Below, in pieces: positions 1-8,776 of a stretch of DNA of 36,218 nucleotides (position 1 is its first letter; each line of letters begins with the position of its first letter). The notes below the pieces were generated by a model, which worked only from the letters and a program-made list of their open reading frames with translations, was not told the origin of the DNA and searched no databases. This stretch comes from an uncultured Bacteroidota bacterium (GTDB lineage Bacteria > Bacteroidota > Bacteroidia > Chitinophagales > Chitinophagaceae). The stretch spans positions 33,255 through 69,472 of the forward strand of contig CADEDV010000007.1 of assembly GCA_902826165.1 (NCBI GenBank), written 5' to 3'. The position numbers and the translations under genes are program-made.

Positions 1-1853
1 GAGGCAGGACTCAGCACTACTTTCACCACTTCGGCTTCCCCATTGGCATTGGCGGTAAAATAATGTACTTTGGATTTTTCGTGTCCCTTGGTCAGGTCAT
101 ATTCCTTATCACGGGTTACCCCGGTCACATTGAAACGCTTGGCGTAACTCATCCCGGTGGCTCCATCCGCATAGATCATATTGTAGGTGGTGCGTTCATC
201 ATTCTTCTGGAAAACGGCAGCATATAAAATGTCTTTCCCGATAAATGTTTTATCCGACACTTTCACCACTTTCATAATACCCCGCTTGGCAAACACGATG
301 ATATCATCCAGGTCGGAACATTCAAACAATAACTCATCTTTCTTCAATCCTGTTCCGATAAAGCCTTCTTCCCGGTTCACATACAATTTCGCATTCGCAA
401 TCGCCACGTTTTTCGCTTCGATCACTTCAAACTGTTTGATCTCAGTTTTTCGTTCTCTTCCCTTGCCGTATTTCTTCAGCAGGTTCTCGTAATACGCAAC
501 GGCATAATCCACCAGGTTATTCAAATCAGTTTTTACTTGCTTGATATCAGCTTCCAGTCCTTTGATCTGTGCATTCAGTTCATCAATATCCAGTTTGTAG
601 ATTCGACGTACGGGTTTCTCGGTCAGCTTCACAATATCCTCCCGGCTTATATCTCTTTTCAGTTGCTTTTTGAACGGCGTAAATGCTTTATCAATTGCTT
701 CCAGCACTTTATCCCAGGTCTCATGCTTCTTTTCGAGTTCCTTGTATATTTTCTCTTCAAAGAATATTTTCTCTAGGGAGGTATAATGCCATTTTTCCTG
801 CAGTTCTCCCAGTTTGATCTTCAGTTCCTGCTCCAGCAGGTCCTTTGTTTTATCTGTGGAAAGTTTCAGCAATTCCTGTACGCCGAGAAACTGGGGCTTC
901 ATATCCACGATCACACAGGCATTGGGAGAAATGGACACTTCGCAATCTGTGAATTTGTATAAGGCATCAATGGTGATATCCGGCGATATACCGGGTGCCA
1001 GATCAACCTGTATTTCCACCAATGCCGCTGTATTATCGGTCACTTTCTTGATCTTGATCTTCCCCTGGTCATTTGCTTTCACAATAGATTCCATCAGCTG
1101 CGTGGTGGTAACACCATAAGGAACGCTTTTTATCGCCAGTGTTTTCTTATCCACTTCTTCGATATGTGCCCTCACCTTTACTTTACCACCTCTTTTGCCC
1201 TGGTTGTAATCAGCCACATCGATCATTCCACCCGTGAGGAAATCGGGATAAAGTTCAAAACGTTTGCCTCTCAAATATTTTATCGCTGCTTCGATCAGTT
1301 CACAGAAATTATGCGGAAGAATTTTGGTTGACAAACCCACCGCAATACCATCAGCTCCCTGTGCCAGCAGTAAGGGGAACTTCATCGGTAATGTAACGGG
1401 TTCATTCTTTCGGCCATCATAGCTCAATTGCCATTGGGTGGTCTTGGCATTGAAAGCAACTTCTAATGCAAACTTGCTGAGCCTTGCTTCAATATAACGG
1501 GCAGCTGCTGCATCATCACCGGTCCGCACATCGCCCCAGTTACCCTGTGTATCGATCAGCAGATCTTTCTGTCCCATATTCACCAGCGCATCACCGATAC
1601 TGGCATCACCATGCGGATGGTACTGCATAGCCTGCCCGATGATATTAGCGACTTTGTTGTAACGTCCGTCATCCATTTCTTTCATGGCATGAAGGATGCG
1701 GCGTTGTACCGGTTTTAATCCGTCTTCTATAGCAGGGACTGCTCTTTCCAATATAACATAGGATGCGTAGTCAAGGAACCACGTCTTATACTGACCATGC
1801 AACCCACTGTCGTTATTCTGAACGTCTGTTAATTTATTTTTTGCTGCACTCAT
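1..1853 (-). CDS. parC: DNA topoisomerase IV subunit A (partial, 3' end outside window)
   Basis: Breakage-reunion subunit of a type IIA topoisomerase, which with ParE decatenates and relaxes chromosomes in the cytoplasm. About 617 codons are present; the C-terminus lies beyond base 1. From the ATG at 1853 the reading gives the conserved N-terminal segment DGLKPVQRRILHAM (about residues 45-58), the GDASIGDALV region (82-91) and the active-site motif AARYIEARL, with the DNA-linking tyrosine at about residue 120. A tower-domain stretch with GKRGGKVKVRAHI and a long coiled-coil-like region follow. I see no GyrA-box (QRRGGKG) in the visible part. Together with the ParE-type partner upstream this favours topoisomerase IV over gyrase. 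It is the fifth and last visible gene of a minus-strand operon; its start lies 4 nt after the DUF4260 stop. Confidence 0.9.
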   Translation of the reverse strand, partial: MSAAKNKLTDVQNNDSGLHGQYKTWFLDYASYVILERAVPAIEDGLKPVQRRILHAMKEMDDGRYNKVANIIGQAMQYHPHGDASIGDALVNMGQKDLLIDTQGNWGDVRTGDDAAAARYIEARLSKFALEVAFNAKTTQWQLSYDGRKNEPVTLPMKFPLLLAQGADGIAVGLSTKILPHNFCELIEAAIKYLRGKRFELYPDFLTGGMIDVADYNQGKRGGKVKVRAHIEEVDKKTLAIKSVPYGVTTTQLMESIVKANDQGKIKIKKVTDNTAALVEIQVDLAPGISPDITIDALYKFTDCEVSISPNACVIVDMKPQFLGVQELLKLSTDKTKDLLEQELKIKLGELQEKWHYTSLEKIFFEEKIYKELEKKHETWDKVLEAIDKAFTPFKKQLKRDISREDIVKLTEKPVRRIYKLDIDELNAQIKGLEADIKQVKTDLNNLVDYAVAYYENLLKKYGKGRERKTEIKQFEVIEAKNVAIANAKLYVNREEGFIGTGLKKDELLFECSDLDDIIVFAKRGIMKVVKVSDKTFIGKDILYAAVFQKNDERTTYNMIYADGATGMSYAKRFNVTGVTRDKEYDLTKGHEKSKVHYFTANANGEAEVVKVVLSPA

Positions 1854-1857
1854 TGTT

Positions 1858-2211
1858 TTATTTCTTTCCTATCGGTCCTAAATGTGTAAACTTAAATCCT
1901 TCTTTCAGTTTTAACCCGTAACCCATCATCCTGTCCATGGAAGCATGACCAAACAGAACAATACCTGCTAACTGCAGTAACTCATTGGGCAATATAAACC
2001 CGGTTACAAAAACCAGGATGGCCAGCCCTTTATGATGAAATACATTATAAGCAATAGCACCAACCGTATTGCCTGCTGCATAGCCGATCATACTGATATC
2101 AGGCCCCAGGAACAAAATAAGATACCACCACCAATCCACGTTGAATAGCGTAAGGGCATAAATGGCCAGCCCGAACATTAAAGCTTCTTCCAGTTTGATG
2201 ATATTCTTCAT
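1858..2211 (-). CDS. DUF4260 family small membrane protein
   Basis: A 117-residue integral membrane protein matching the DUF4260 pattern as I know it: an N-terminal LEEALMFGLAIYAL helix, the LGPDISMIGYAAG motif (about residues 35-47), GAIAYNVFHH, and a C-terminal GYGLKLKEGFKFTHLGPIG tail (about 97-115). Three to four hydrophobic helices are visible. The biochemical role of the family is unknown to me. The start ATG at 2211 is 2 nt from the DUF1835 gene stop and the gene ends 4 nt before parC, so it must be co-transcribed and may be translationally coupled with both. Nothing in it suggests a direct role in DNA topology. Confidence 0.85.
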   Translation of the reverse strand: MKNIIKLEEALMFGLAIYALTLFNVDWWWYLILFLGPDISMIGYAAGNTVGAIAYNVFHHKGLAILVFVTGFILPNELLQLAGIVLFGHASMDRMMGYGLKLKEGFKFTHLGPIGKK

Positions 2212-2213
2212 AC

Positions 2214-3065
2214 TTATATAGTTTCCTGCTCTGTTGTCACCGTTTCAGCCTGCTTGGCACCAGCCTGTTTCACATCAAAATCCTTCCATCCTTTGGCAAG
2301 GTCGCCCATGGTATCGATCCTTCCTGCTGCGATCAGTTGTTTCATCCTCCACATGATGAACACATCACCGGTCTTAATTTTCATGCGGTTCAGTGTATTG
2401 GATAAAACCCTGGCGGCTTTCTGCCATTCAGGAGTCAGGTTTTTGAGTATCTCGTTATCATAAAAACTCTCTTCTTTACCAACGATTTTTTTTCCTCCTT
2501 CCAGCATCCTTACGGTTGCATTCTCTTCCACCAGTTTTTTCCATTCATCCGGGTCCACTTCAAACTCACTCAGCGTAATGGGGCGGCATAATTTTTTTGC
2601 CTTGGTAAATTCTTTCGGCTGTATCTCATTCAGCCAGGATGGATAGAATATCTGCCCCTTCTCGTTGATAAAAGGAAGATTGTTCATGTACAACACCATC
2701 ACACGGCCCTGGTAATTTCTCAGTTGCGGCATCAGCCAGTAATAACCGGTCACATCATGCTGGTTCTGGCCCATCCATATCCACACTTCCCCTGCTTTGT
2801 TCTCGTCCAGCTTCGCTTTCAATTGATTTACCGTTTCTCTGTCATCAAATGTACCAACATGGCTATCCCCATGCGGTGATCCTTGTAACAAACCTCTCCA
2901 CCATTCTAATCTTAGATTCCAGCCTTCTTCGGTATCAAGCCCTGTCAATGGGCCTACAGCAAAATCATCCCGGATCAGTATCACTTCACCCGCCAGGGTT
3001 TCATCCAGTTCAATCACCTGCTGCATCAGTTGCACTTCACTCTCGTTAAAAACTATATGTATCAT
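2214..3065 (-). CDS. DUF1835 / DUF3658 domain protein
   Basis: A 283-residue soluble protein. The N-terminal part (about 1-125) fits DUF1835: MIHIVFNESEV, then VILIRDDFAVGPL (about 29-41) and a WMGQNQHDVTGYYWL segment. The C-terminal part (about 160-270) fits the usual DUF3658 partner, with TLSEFEVDPDEWKKL and a conserved alpha-helical end (RMKQLIAAGRIDTMG). The function of the family is not established to my knowledge. The start at 3065 is well fixed by a doubled Shine-Dalgarno 4 nt upstream, the only such site I found in the window. The gene sits between the TylF-like methyltransferase and the DUF4260 gene in the topoisomerase IV operon. A short charged, Gln/Thr-rich tail ends the protein. 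Confidence 0.85.
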   Translation of the reverse strand: MIHIVFNESEVQLMQQVIELDETLAGEVILIRDDFAVGPLTGLDTEEGWNLRLEWWRGLLQGSPHGDSHVGTFDDRETVNQLKAKLDENKAGEVWIWMGQNQHDVTGYYWLMPQLRNYQGRVMVLYMNNLPFINEKGQIFYPSWLNEIQPKEFTKAKKLCRPITLSEFEVDPDEWKKLVEENATVRMLEGGKKIVGKEESFYDNEILKNLTPEWQKAARVLSNTLNRMKIKTGDVFIMWRMKQLIAAGRIDTMGDLAKGWKDFDVKQAGAKQAETVTTEQETI

Positions 3066-3069
3066 AAAA

Positions 3070-3083
3070 CCTCCTCACCTCCT
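3070..3083 (-). promoter_or_regulatory. Doubled Shine-Dalgarno of the DUF1835 gene
   Basis: On the minus strand the bases before the ATG at 3065 read AGGAGGTGAGGAGG, then TTTT, then ATG. The distal copy (3083-3075, AGGAGGTGA) is a full-length match to the usual anti-Shine-Dalgarno. The proximal copy (3075-3070) is 4 nt from the start. No other start I examined here has such a site, in keeping with the known rarity of Shine-Dalgarno use in Bacteroidota. It lies in the 35-nt gap after the methyltransferase stop. Confidence 0.85.
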
Positions 3084-3100
3084 GTTACCCAGAAGGAATT

Positions 3101-3826
3101 TTATTTTTTAATTTTTACCGCTACAAATAAATAGTTGTTGGCAGCCCCGATCACTTCATAGTTCACATAAAAGCTTTCCGTAAAAATCTTAAATGCCATG
3201 AACTCATGTTTCGGTACTGCAAACTCATCAAATAATATAATATCGCCATCATTCAGGAAACGGTATAACTGTGACAAACTGAAAATGGTGGCACTGAAAA
3301 GATCAGCATCCATATGGATCAGCTTCTTCTTCCCGTTTTGATAGCTTTCTAAAAAAGGGATTAGCGTATCCTGGAACAAGCCCTTATAAAAATTAGCTCT
3401 TGGATCAGTAATATTCAGTGACTCCAGTGCTACCGCCATGGTACCTTTACTGAAAGGCCCAAAGTCTTCCGGCAATCCTTCAAAGGTATCAAAGCCGTAA
3501 AATTTTGAACTGCTGTTTGTATTATGCTCCAGCCACCATTTGAAGGAATGTCCACCGCAAACGCCAAATTCAAAATAGTCGATCGGGCTATCTTTTAAAT
3601 TTTCCTGCTTACTAACCGCTTCGTATAAATTTATTCTCCTGCTGTAGTCCCAGCGGCCCTGGTACCAGTCATTATAGCCCGTTACTTTTGTCTGCTGTCT
3701 CCACTTACTCAGTTTTGACATGTGATAGGCATTAAGCAATAAACCCGTGAACGGCTCCACGATACCATGCAACCGCCATTTCATGAACAGCGATTTTGTT
3801 TTCCGTATAATATCAAGCTTGGTCAT
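3101..3826 (-). CDS. TylF/macrocin O-methyltransferase-like SAM-dependent methyltransferase
   Basis: A 241-residue class I methyltransferase of the TylF (macrocin O-methyltransferase) type. The SAM-binding region DYFEFGVCGGHSFKWW (about residues 83-98) is followed by the family hallmark YGFDTFEGLPEDFG (110-123). Acidic residues expected to bind metal appear in IHMDADLF (about 170-177) and ILFDEF (about 197-202). Known members methylate hydroxyls of sugars or related small molecules; the substrate here cannot be read from sequence. A basic N-terminal segment (about 1-50) precedes the catalytic domain. The start lies 2 nt after the parE stop, so it is translated from the same message. An enzyme of this type inside a topoisomerase IV operon is unexpected. 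Confidence 0.8.
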   Translation of the reverse strand: MTKLDIIRKTKSLFMKWRLHGIVEPFTGLLLNAYHMSKLSKWRQQTKVTGYNDWYQGRWDYSRRINLYEAVSKQENLKDSPIDYFEFGVCGGHSFKWWLEHNTNSSSKFYGFDTFEGLPEDFGPFSKGTMAVALESLNITDPRANFYKGLFQDTLIPFLESYQNGKKKLIHMDADLFSATIFSLSQLYRFLNDGDIILFDEFAVPKHEFMAFKIFTESFYVNYEVIGAANNYLFVAVKIKK

Positions 3827-3828
3827 GG

Positions 3829-5727
3829 TTATGCGATCTCCTCCACTTTGTCCAGCTCCACTTTCAGGTTATTGATAATAAACTCCTGACGTTCCATGGT
3901 ATTCTTGCCCATATAATATTCCAGCAATTGCTGTATATGATCTCCCTGTTCCAGCCGCATCAGTTGTTTGCGCATATCCGAACCAATGAACTGTGCAAAT
4001 TCATCCGGGCTGATCTCACCCAATCCTTTGAATCGTGTTACTTCCGGTTTGGTGCCGAGTTTTTTCATGGCCTCCTGCTTTTCCTGTTCACTGAAACAAT
4101 AGATCGTTTCCTGTTTGTTTCGCACCCGGAACAACGGCGTTTCCAGGACATACACTTTCTCATGCTTCACCAGGTCAGGAAAGAACTGCAGGAAGAAAGT
4201 CATCAGCAGCAAACGGATATGCATACCATCCACATCGGCATCGGTGGCGATCACCACGTTATTGAAGCGTAAGCCTTCTAATCCTTCTTCAATATTTAAG
4301 GCATGTTGCAGCAGGTTGAATTCTTCATTCTCATATACCACTTTCTTGGTCAGTCCAAAACAGTTCAGCGGCTTACCCCGCAAACTGAATACGGCTTGTG
4401 TTTCCACATTCCGGGCCTTGGTAATGGAACCGCTGGCACTATCACCTTCCGTAATGAAGATGGTGGTCTCTCCCTGTTTGGCCAGGAAATCTTCCTTGCC
4501 TTTGGAAGGCGGCTCATCGTTGAGATGATAGCGGCAATCTCTCAGTTTCTTATTATGAAGATTCGCTTTCTTGGCTCTTTCATTGGCCAGTTTTTTGATA
4601 CCTGCCAGTTCCTTTCTTTCCCGTTCGCTTTGCTCAATACGTTTTTTTAATCCATCAGCGATCGAAGGATTCTTGTGCAGGAAATTATCCAGTTCTTTGG
4701 ATAAGAAGTCACCTACAAACTGCCGCATACTGGGTCCGTCCACATCCACATTCACCGAACCCAGCTTTGTTTTGGTCTGCGATTCAAACACCGGTTCCAC
4801 TACTCTTACGGATACAGCGGCTACAATACCCGTTCTGATATCAGCTGCATCGTAATCTTTCTTAAAGAAATCACGGATCGTTTTTACATAGGCTTCCCGG
4901 AAGGCCTGCTGGTGTGTACCACCTTGTGTGGTATGCTGGCCATTGACAAAACTGTAAATGTCTTCACCGTAGTCATTGGTATGCGACATCGCCACTTCGA
5001 TATCATCACCGGTTAAGTGAATGATCGGGTAACGGATCTCGTCTTCATTGGTCTTGCGTTGCAGCAGATCGAGTAACCCATTTTTACTGATAAAACTTTT
5101 ACCATTAAAAAGGATCTTCAGTCCTGCATTCAGGAAACAATAATTCCATATCTGGTTCTCCAGGAACTCCGGTAAGAATTTAAAATTCTTAAATACCTGG
5201 TCATCCGGAACAAAGGTCACCATCGTTCCGTTTTGTTCAGTACTTTTTGCTTCTTTATGTTCTTTGATCAGAACACCTCTTTCAAATTCAGCCGTCTTTT
5301 CTTTTCCATCCCGTATTGCAGTTACTTTAAAATAATTGCTCAGTGCATTCACGGCCTTGGTACCCACCCCATTCAACCCTACAGATTTCTGGAAAGCCTT
5401 GCTGTCATATTTTGCACCGGTATTGATCTTGCTCACCACATCCACCACTTTACCCAGCGGAATACCACGGCCATAGTCCCGGATCGTAACGGTTTTCCCT
5501 TCAATCGTCAGTTCCACCGTTTTCCCGTGTCCCATGGTGTATTCATCAATACAGTTATCCATCACTTCTTTCACCAGTACATAGATCCCGTCATCCGGTG
5601 AGGCACCATCCCCCAGTTTACCGATATACATACCGGGCCGCAGGCGGATATGCTCTTTCCAGTCCAGCGATTTGATACTGTCTTCTGTATACTCAAACAG
5701 GTTGGTTGTATCTTTTTCTTTTGCCAT
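3829..5727 (-). CDS. parE: DNA topoisomerase IV subunit B
   Basis: ATPase subunit of the type IIA topoisomerase whose A subunit is encoded downstream. 632 residues, normal for ParE and shorter than most gyrase B proteins. GHKL ATPase: EVMDNCIDE (Glu54 catalytic base and Asn58, by analogy with E. coli GyrB Glu42/Asn46), the DYGRGIPLG lid (about 84-92) and [14 protein letters not shown] (117-130). Transducer domain follows, including [21 protein letters not shown] (Glu427 onward), LRGKPLN, and DADVDG (496-501). RFKGLGEI lies near residue 570. The ATG at 5727 is preceded by a roughly 150-nt leader and a recognisable promoter. This is the first gene of a five-gene operon. Confidence 0.95.
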   Translation of the reverse strand: MAKEKDTTNLFEYTEDSIKSLDWKEHIRLRPGMYIGKLGDGASPDDGIYVLVKEVMDNCIDEYTMGHGKTVELTIEGKTVTIRDYGRGIPLGKVVDVVSKINTGAKYDSKAFQKSVGLNGVGTKAVNALSNYFKVTAIRDGKEKTAEFERGVLIKEHKEAKSTEQNGTMVTFVPDDQVFKNFKFLPEFLENQIWNYCFLNAGLKILFNGKSFISKNGLLDLLQRKTNEDEIRYPIIHLTGDDIEVAMSHTNDYGEDIYSFVNGQHTTQGGTHQQAFREAYVKTIRDFFKKDYDAADIRTGIVAAVSVRVVEPVFESQTKTKLGSVNVDVDGPSMRQFVGDFLSKELDNFLHKNPSIADGLKKRIEQSERERKELAGIKKLANERAKKANLHNKKLRDCRYHLNDEPPSKGKEDFLAKQGETTIFITEGDSASGSITKARNVETQAVFSLRGKPLNCFGLTKKVVYENEEFNLLQHALNIEEGLEGLRFNNVVIATDADVDGMHIRLLLMTFFLQFFPDLVKHEKVYVLETPLFRVRNKQETIYCFSEQEKQEAMKKLGTKPEVTRFKGLGEISPDEFAQFIGSDMRKQLMRLEQGDHIQQLLEYYMGKNTMERQEFIINNLKVELDKVEEIA

Positions 5728-6048
5728 AATCTTGCGGGGGCCGCCGCAGCAAGTTCCCCCAATATTTATAGGTTATTAGTTTTCAAGTCAGCTCCATATC
5801 TACAGTCAACAGTTTCCTCCCTACAGGCAGCATTTAACAGCCTGCGAATAACCGTTTCAGTCGAAAAACAGCCAATCGGGCAAATATACCAAAACGAGCC
5901 TTGCACCCTCAATTTGTAGTTATTCACAGTTGGGGAAAAGAATTGAGCACCAGCAAGTTCAATTGCTGATGAAACTCTTATAGGCGATTGACTTGCCTCA
6001 ATACCAGTACTAAAAGGCAAGACTACTTTTATGCTCTAAAACCGACCA
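5728..6048. other. Divergent intergenic region between parE and a lipoprotein gene
   Basis: About 320 bp with no convincing gene. It holds the parE promoter (minus, 5881-5914), a GC-rich patch close to the parE start (5731-5760) that can fold weakly, a 6-bp perfect inverted repeat CAGCAA/TTGCTG (5951-5956 and 5963-5968) and one TTATTCACA at 5920-5928. No clear plus-strand promoter for the 6049 gene was found. The short ORFs across it have no recognisable protein features. Confidence 0.6.
5881..5914 (-). promoter_or_regulatory. Bacteroidota-type promoter for the parE operon
   Basis: Read on the minus strand: ATTG at about 5913-5910, a 21-nt spacer, then TATATTTG at 5888-5881, an exact TAnnTTTG -7 element. 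Transcription would begin near 5875, giving a leader of about 150 nt before parE. Placement and spacing fit the published Bacteroidota consensus; activity is inferred. Confidence 0.6.
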
Positions 6049-6690
6049 ATGAAAAAACTACTCCTTATACCCCTGCTGGCCTTGCTCGTGGCCTGTCAGC
6101 CCAGCAAGATCACCCGGCACTGGACCGCCCAAAACTGGCAACCCAGGCAATACAAACAAATACTGGTTCTGGCCATTGCTACCGATACCGATAATGTGTT
6201 ACAGTCAAAAATGGAAGATCATTTGGCTGAAGACTTGCGGAATATGGGTTATTATGCCATTGCTGCCAATACCATTTACCCGGCGGGTACTTTTGTAAAA
6301 GGCGATACAAACCGGGCCATTGCCGCTATCACAGGCAGAAATTTTGATGCGGTTTTCACCCTGGTATTATTTGATAAGCAAAAAGAGAAATTTTATGTGC
6401 CCGGCCGGATTACGGACAGTCTCCGGGCCGGTCAAAACAGTCGATTTGAGCAATACATGAATTCGGTAAACGACCGGATCTATACCCCGGGGTATTATGG
6501 TGAACAGACCCGGTTTACCTGGGAATGTAATTTTTATGACGGGGCTTCGAAGCAGATCATCTACTCAGCCCGTACCCGGACATTTGATTATGCTTCCACT
6601 ACTATCCTGGCACACACATTTGGCCAGTTGCTTTCCTATGACCTTGTCAAAAGAAAGATATTGACAAAGCCCCCGGCCGAGAATTATTAA
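6049..6690 (+). CDS. Lipoprotein of unknown function
   Basis: A 213-residue predicted lipoprotein: MKK, a hydrophobic stretch, and lipobox LLVAC with Cys16. The mature part begins KITRHWTAQNW, then QILVLAIATDTDNVLQSKMEDHL (about residues 37-60) and LRNMGYYAIAANTIYP. This reads like the start of a small alpha/beta fold in which a conserved beta strand is followed by a helix carrying M-E-D; it resembles envelope lipoproteins that sense or combine with other envelope components, but I cannot assign a named family. The C-terminal half is rich in aromatic residues. It is separated by 43 nt from the OmpA-family gene downstream on the same strand, so the two may be co-transcribed. Confidence 0.75.
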   Translation: MKKLLLIPLLALLVACQPSKITRHWTAQNWQPRQYKQILVLAIATDTDNVLQSKMEDHLAEDLRNMGYYAIAANTIYPAGTFVKGDTNRAIAAITGRNFDAVFTLVLFDKQKEKFYVPGRITDSLRAGQNSRFEQYMNSVNDRIYTPGYYGEQTRFTWECNFYDGASKQIIYSARTRTFDYASTTILAHTFGQLLSYDLVKRKILTKPPAENY

Positions 6691-6733
6691 GAAAAAGAAG
6701 AATTAAATTAGCAAGACAACCTTAAATCATTTT

Positions 6734-8053
6734 ATGAGAAAGTTGTCCTGCCTGTTTGTTTTATTTTTTTGTTGTTCCATTCCATCCTTCACACAAACCA
6801 CCGAAACGGATGGCAACTGGAGCAAACAATTCCTGCTGTTGAAAAATACCCCTGAGGCAGATGCCATGATCCGGGTGGGTGATATTGACAACCTCAGTTA
6901 TGGTTGGGCTGAAGGATTTAACCCGTTCTCGGGAAGAAGTACTAACCCACATGGCTATCCCTGGGAACTAAATAAGAATGATGCTCCGGGTACCGACAGG
7001 ATCATGGTGCCCACCGGTTATAAATATAACAGTGGAGCTCCGCATGAAGGATATGCTGGTTCAACCGAACGGCCCGCGAATAATCCCACCCCGGTTCTTA
7101 TTTCTTTAACAGATATTAAGGACATTTCTGTAACAGCAGCAGCACTGCAATTATTCATTGATGATTTTCAATCGCCGGAATTTCAGAAAAAATTCCAGTT
7201 CAAAATAAACGGGCAGCGGTTCATTGAAGCCGAGAAGATCATCAACGGGGTGAACCAGGGCGGCCCCGTTGGAAAACTCATTACCATTAAATTCACCGGC
7301 GAACAGTTAACCATGCTGCAAGCCGATTCCTTAGTGATCTTTATTGATGACCCGGTAACAGAAACCGGTGATGGTTTTGCGATTGATTTTGTAAAACTGC
7401 TGATCAACCCCAAAGGCGTTTTGTATAAAGGTAGTATCAAAGGAACGATCATTGATGAGGGAACAAAAATGCCCATTGCGAATGCCACAGCTGAAGTAAA
7501 GGATTATGGAATGGTGCAAACCGGTGCGGAAGGAAATTTCCTGTTACAGGCTGTTCCTGCAGGTTTGAATATAGTAACTGGCAGTGCTGCTGGTTATTCC
7601 GCAGCTCAAAAACAAGTGGATGTGATTGAAGATGAAACAACCGAAAATGTAATACTGGAACTGAAACGTTCCGGTAAAGTAAAATTCAACGATAAGACCC
7701 TGCAGGAAGGTGATAATATCGTGATGAAGAATATACAGTTTGAAGTGAACAGCGCTGTATTGCTGGCAGCCGGCAAACAAGAACTGGATAAACTCGCTGT
7801 CTTCATGAACCAAAATCCTTCCATGGAAATCCTGTTATCGGGTCATACTTCTTCCGAAGGTTCGGCCAGCCTGAACCGGGAACTATCGCTGAAAAGAGTG
7901 AGAAGCTGTAAAGACTATCTAGTTGCAAAAGGAATTGACGAAGGTCTTATCAGTATTAAAGGTCTTGGGCCCGATCACCCGGTTGCTCCCAATGATACAG
8001 AAGCAAACCGGGCAAAGAACAGGAGGGTGGAATTAAAAATAACCAAACTGTAA
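6734..8053 (+). CDS. OmpA-family protein with an N-terminal extension and carboxypeptidase-regulatory-like domain
   Basis: A 439-residue exported protein with signal peptide (about 1-21, ending SFTQ). Residues 35-225 form a domain I cannot name, with conserved-looking RVGDIDNLSYGWAEGFNPFSG (about 47-67; Gly, Asp and aromatics prominent) and GTDRIMVPTGY. A carboxypeptidase-regulatory-like beta-sandwich follows (about 233-310: GTIIDEGTKMPIANATAEV, GNFLL). The C-terminal OmpA domain (about 325-439) carries FEVNSAVL, the LSGHTSSEG segment, NRELSLKRVRSCKDYL and NRAKNRRVEL, the set that binds diaminopimelate in peptidoglycan. It probably anchors an outer-membrane or periplasmic module to the cell wall. 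The stop codon overlaps the start of the next gene (TAATG). Confidence 0.85.
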   Translation: MRKLSCLFVLFFCCSIPSFTQTTETDGNWSKQFLLLKNTPEADAMIRVGDIDNLSYGWAEGFNPFSGRSTNPHGYPWELNKNDAPGTDRIMVPTGYKYNSGAPHEGYAGSTERPANNPTPVLISLTDIKDISVTAAALQLFIDDFQSPEFQKKFQFKINGQRFIEAEKIINGVNQGGPVGKLITIKFTGEQLTMLQADSLVIFIDDPVTETGDGFAIDFVKLLINPKGVLYKGSIKGTIIDEGTKMPIANATAEVKDYGMVQTGAEGNFLLQAVPAGLNIVTGSAAGYSAAQKQVDVIEDETTENVILELKRSGKVKFNDKTLQEGDNIVMKNIQFEVNSAVLLAAGKQELDKLAVFMNQNPSMEILLSGHTSSEGSASLNRELSLKRVRSCKDYLVAKGIDEGLISIKGLGPDHPVAPNDTEANRAKNRRVELKITKL

Positions 8054-8655
8054 TGGCAGCTCCGGAGTATAAAACATTTCATCCCAAAACAAGAAAAGCC
8101 TGGCGGCTATGGCTGATAAAAAATCATACCAGTTCGCCGGGTATCTGGCTGATCTATTATAAAAAGGAATCCGGCAAGCCAAGGGTATCGTATGATGAAT
8201 CGGTGGAAGAAGCATTATGCTTTGGCTGGATCGACAGCCTGCCCCGTAAACTGGATGAAGAAAGATCCATGCTGAAATTCACTCCCCGCAAACCTAAAAG
8301 TGTGTGGAGCCAGCTGAACAAATCAAGGATTGAAAAACTAATACAGGTAAAGCTGATGATGCCCGCCGGATTCGCAACCATTGAAACAGCAAAGAAAAAC
8401 GGTAGTTGGGAAACATTGACTCAATCTGATACAGCAGCCGCCACGAAAACCATTCCGGCTGATCTTGAAAAACTCTTCTCCAAAAACAAGAAAGCAAAAG
8501 AGCATTTCCTGAATTTCTCATTTAGTATCCGCAAGCAATTTCTTTCCTGGATCGACAGTGCCAAAAGACCGGAAACAAGAGCAGCCCGGTTGCAACAAAC
8601 AGTACTGATGGCTGCTGCTAATAAAAAGCCCGGTCTAAAAGGCTTCAAATTATAA
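8053..8655 (+). CDS. YdeI/OmpD-associated (bacteriocin-protection-like) family protein
   Basis: A 200-residue cytoplasmic protein of the YdeI/OmdA type. Visible family features: the N-terminal tract in which a helix of TRKAWRLWL is followed by PGIWLIYYKKESGKP (about 29-43), SYDESVEEALCFGWIDS (about 46-62), FTPRKPKSVWSQLNKSRIEKL (about 76-96, the most conserved part), and a C-terminal helical segment with FLNFSFSIRKQFLSWIDSAK. In some bacteria members are annotated as bacteriocin-protection proteins, but the mechanism is unclear. The ATG overlaps the stop codon of the OmpA-family gene by one base, so translational coupling is likely although the functions look unrelated. Confidence 0.85.
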   Translation: MAAPEYKTFHPKTRKAWRLWLIKNHTSSPGIWLIYYKKESGKPRVSYDESVEEALCFGWIDSLPRKLDEERSMLKFTPRKPKSVWSQLNKSRIEKLIQVKLMMPAGFATIETAKKNGSWETLTQSDTAAATKTIPADLEKLFSKNKKAKEHFLNFSFSIRKQFLSWIDSAKRPETRAARLQQTVLMAAANKKPGLKGFKL

Positions 8656-8751
8656 TATGTTTATGTACCCTGTCGGGCAACCGCATATAAAGATTAATCG
8701 TCACTTAATACCGGTTTCCTGTTCCGGGGGAATCTGAATAAGGGAATCACT

Positions 8752-8759
8752 TACATTTG
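8752..8759 (+). promoter_or_regulatory. Candidate -7 element for the phosphatase gene
   Basis: TACATTTG matches TAnnTTTG and lies 17 nt before the ATG at 8777, in a 121-bp gap after the YdeI-type gene. No good TTTG is present about 20 nt further upstream, so only half of the promoter is supported. Confidence 0.4.
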
Positions 8760-8776
8760 TCACCTAATACTACTCT

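Noticed and set aside
187..1119. Plus-strand ORFs opposite parC
   Set aside because: Antisense to conserved ParC sequence; low-complexity Ser/Phe content typical of shadow frames.
3928..4855. Several plus-strand ORFs opposite parE
   Set aside because: They run antisense to a fully conserved coding frame, have no protein features and are typical shadow ORFs.
1..5727. Gyrase rather than topoisomerase IV
   Set aside because: The A subunit shows no GyrA-box in the visible part, though its C-terminus is missing, and the 632-residue B subunit is of ParE length and type; the call is still by motif only.
5728..6048. Origin of replication
   Set aside because: Only one DnaA-box-like sequence, no AT-rich array and no dnaA gene nearby.
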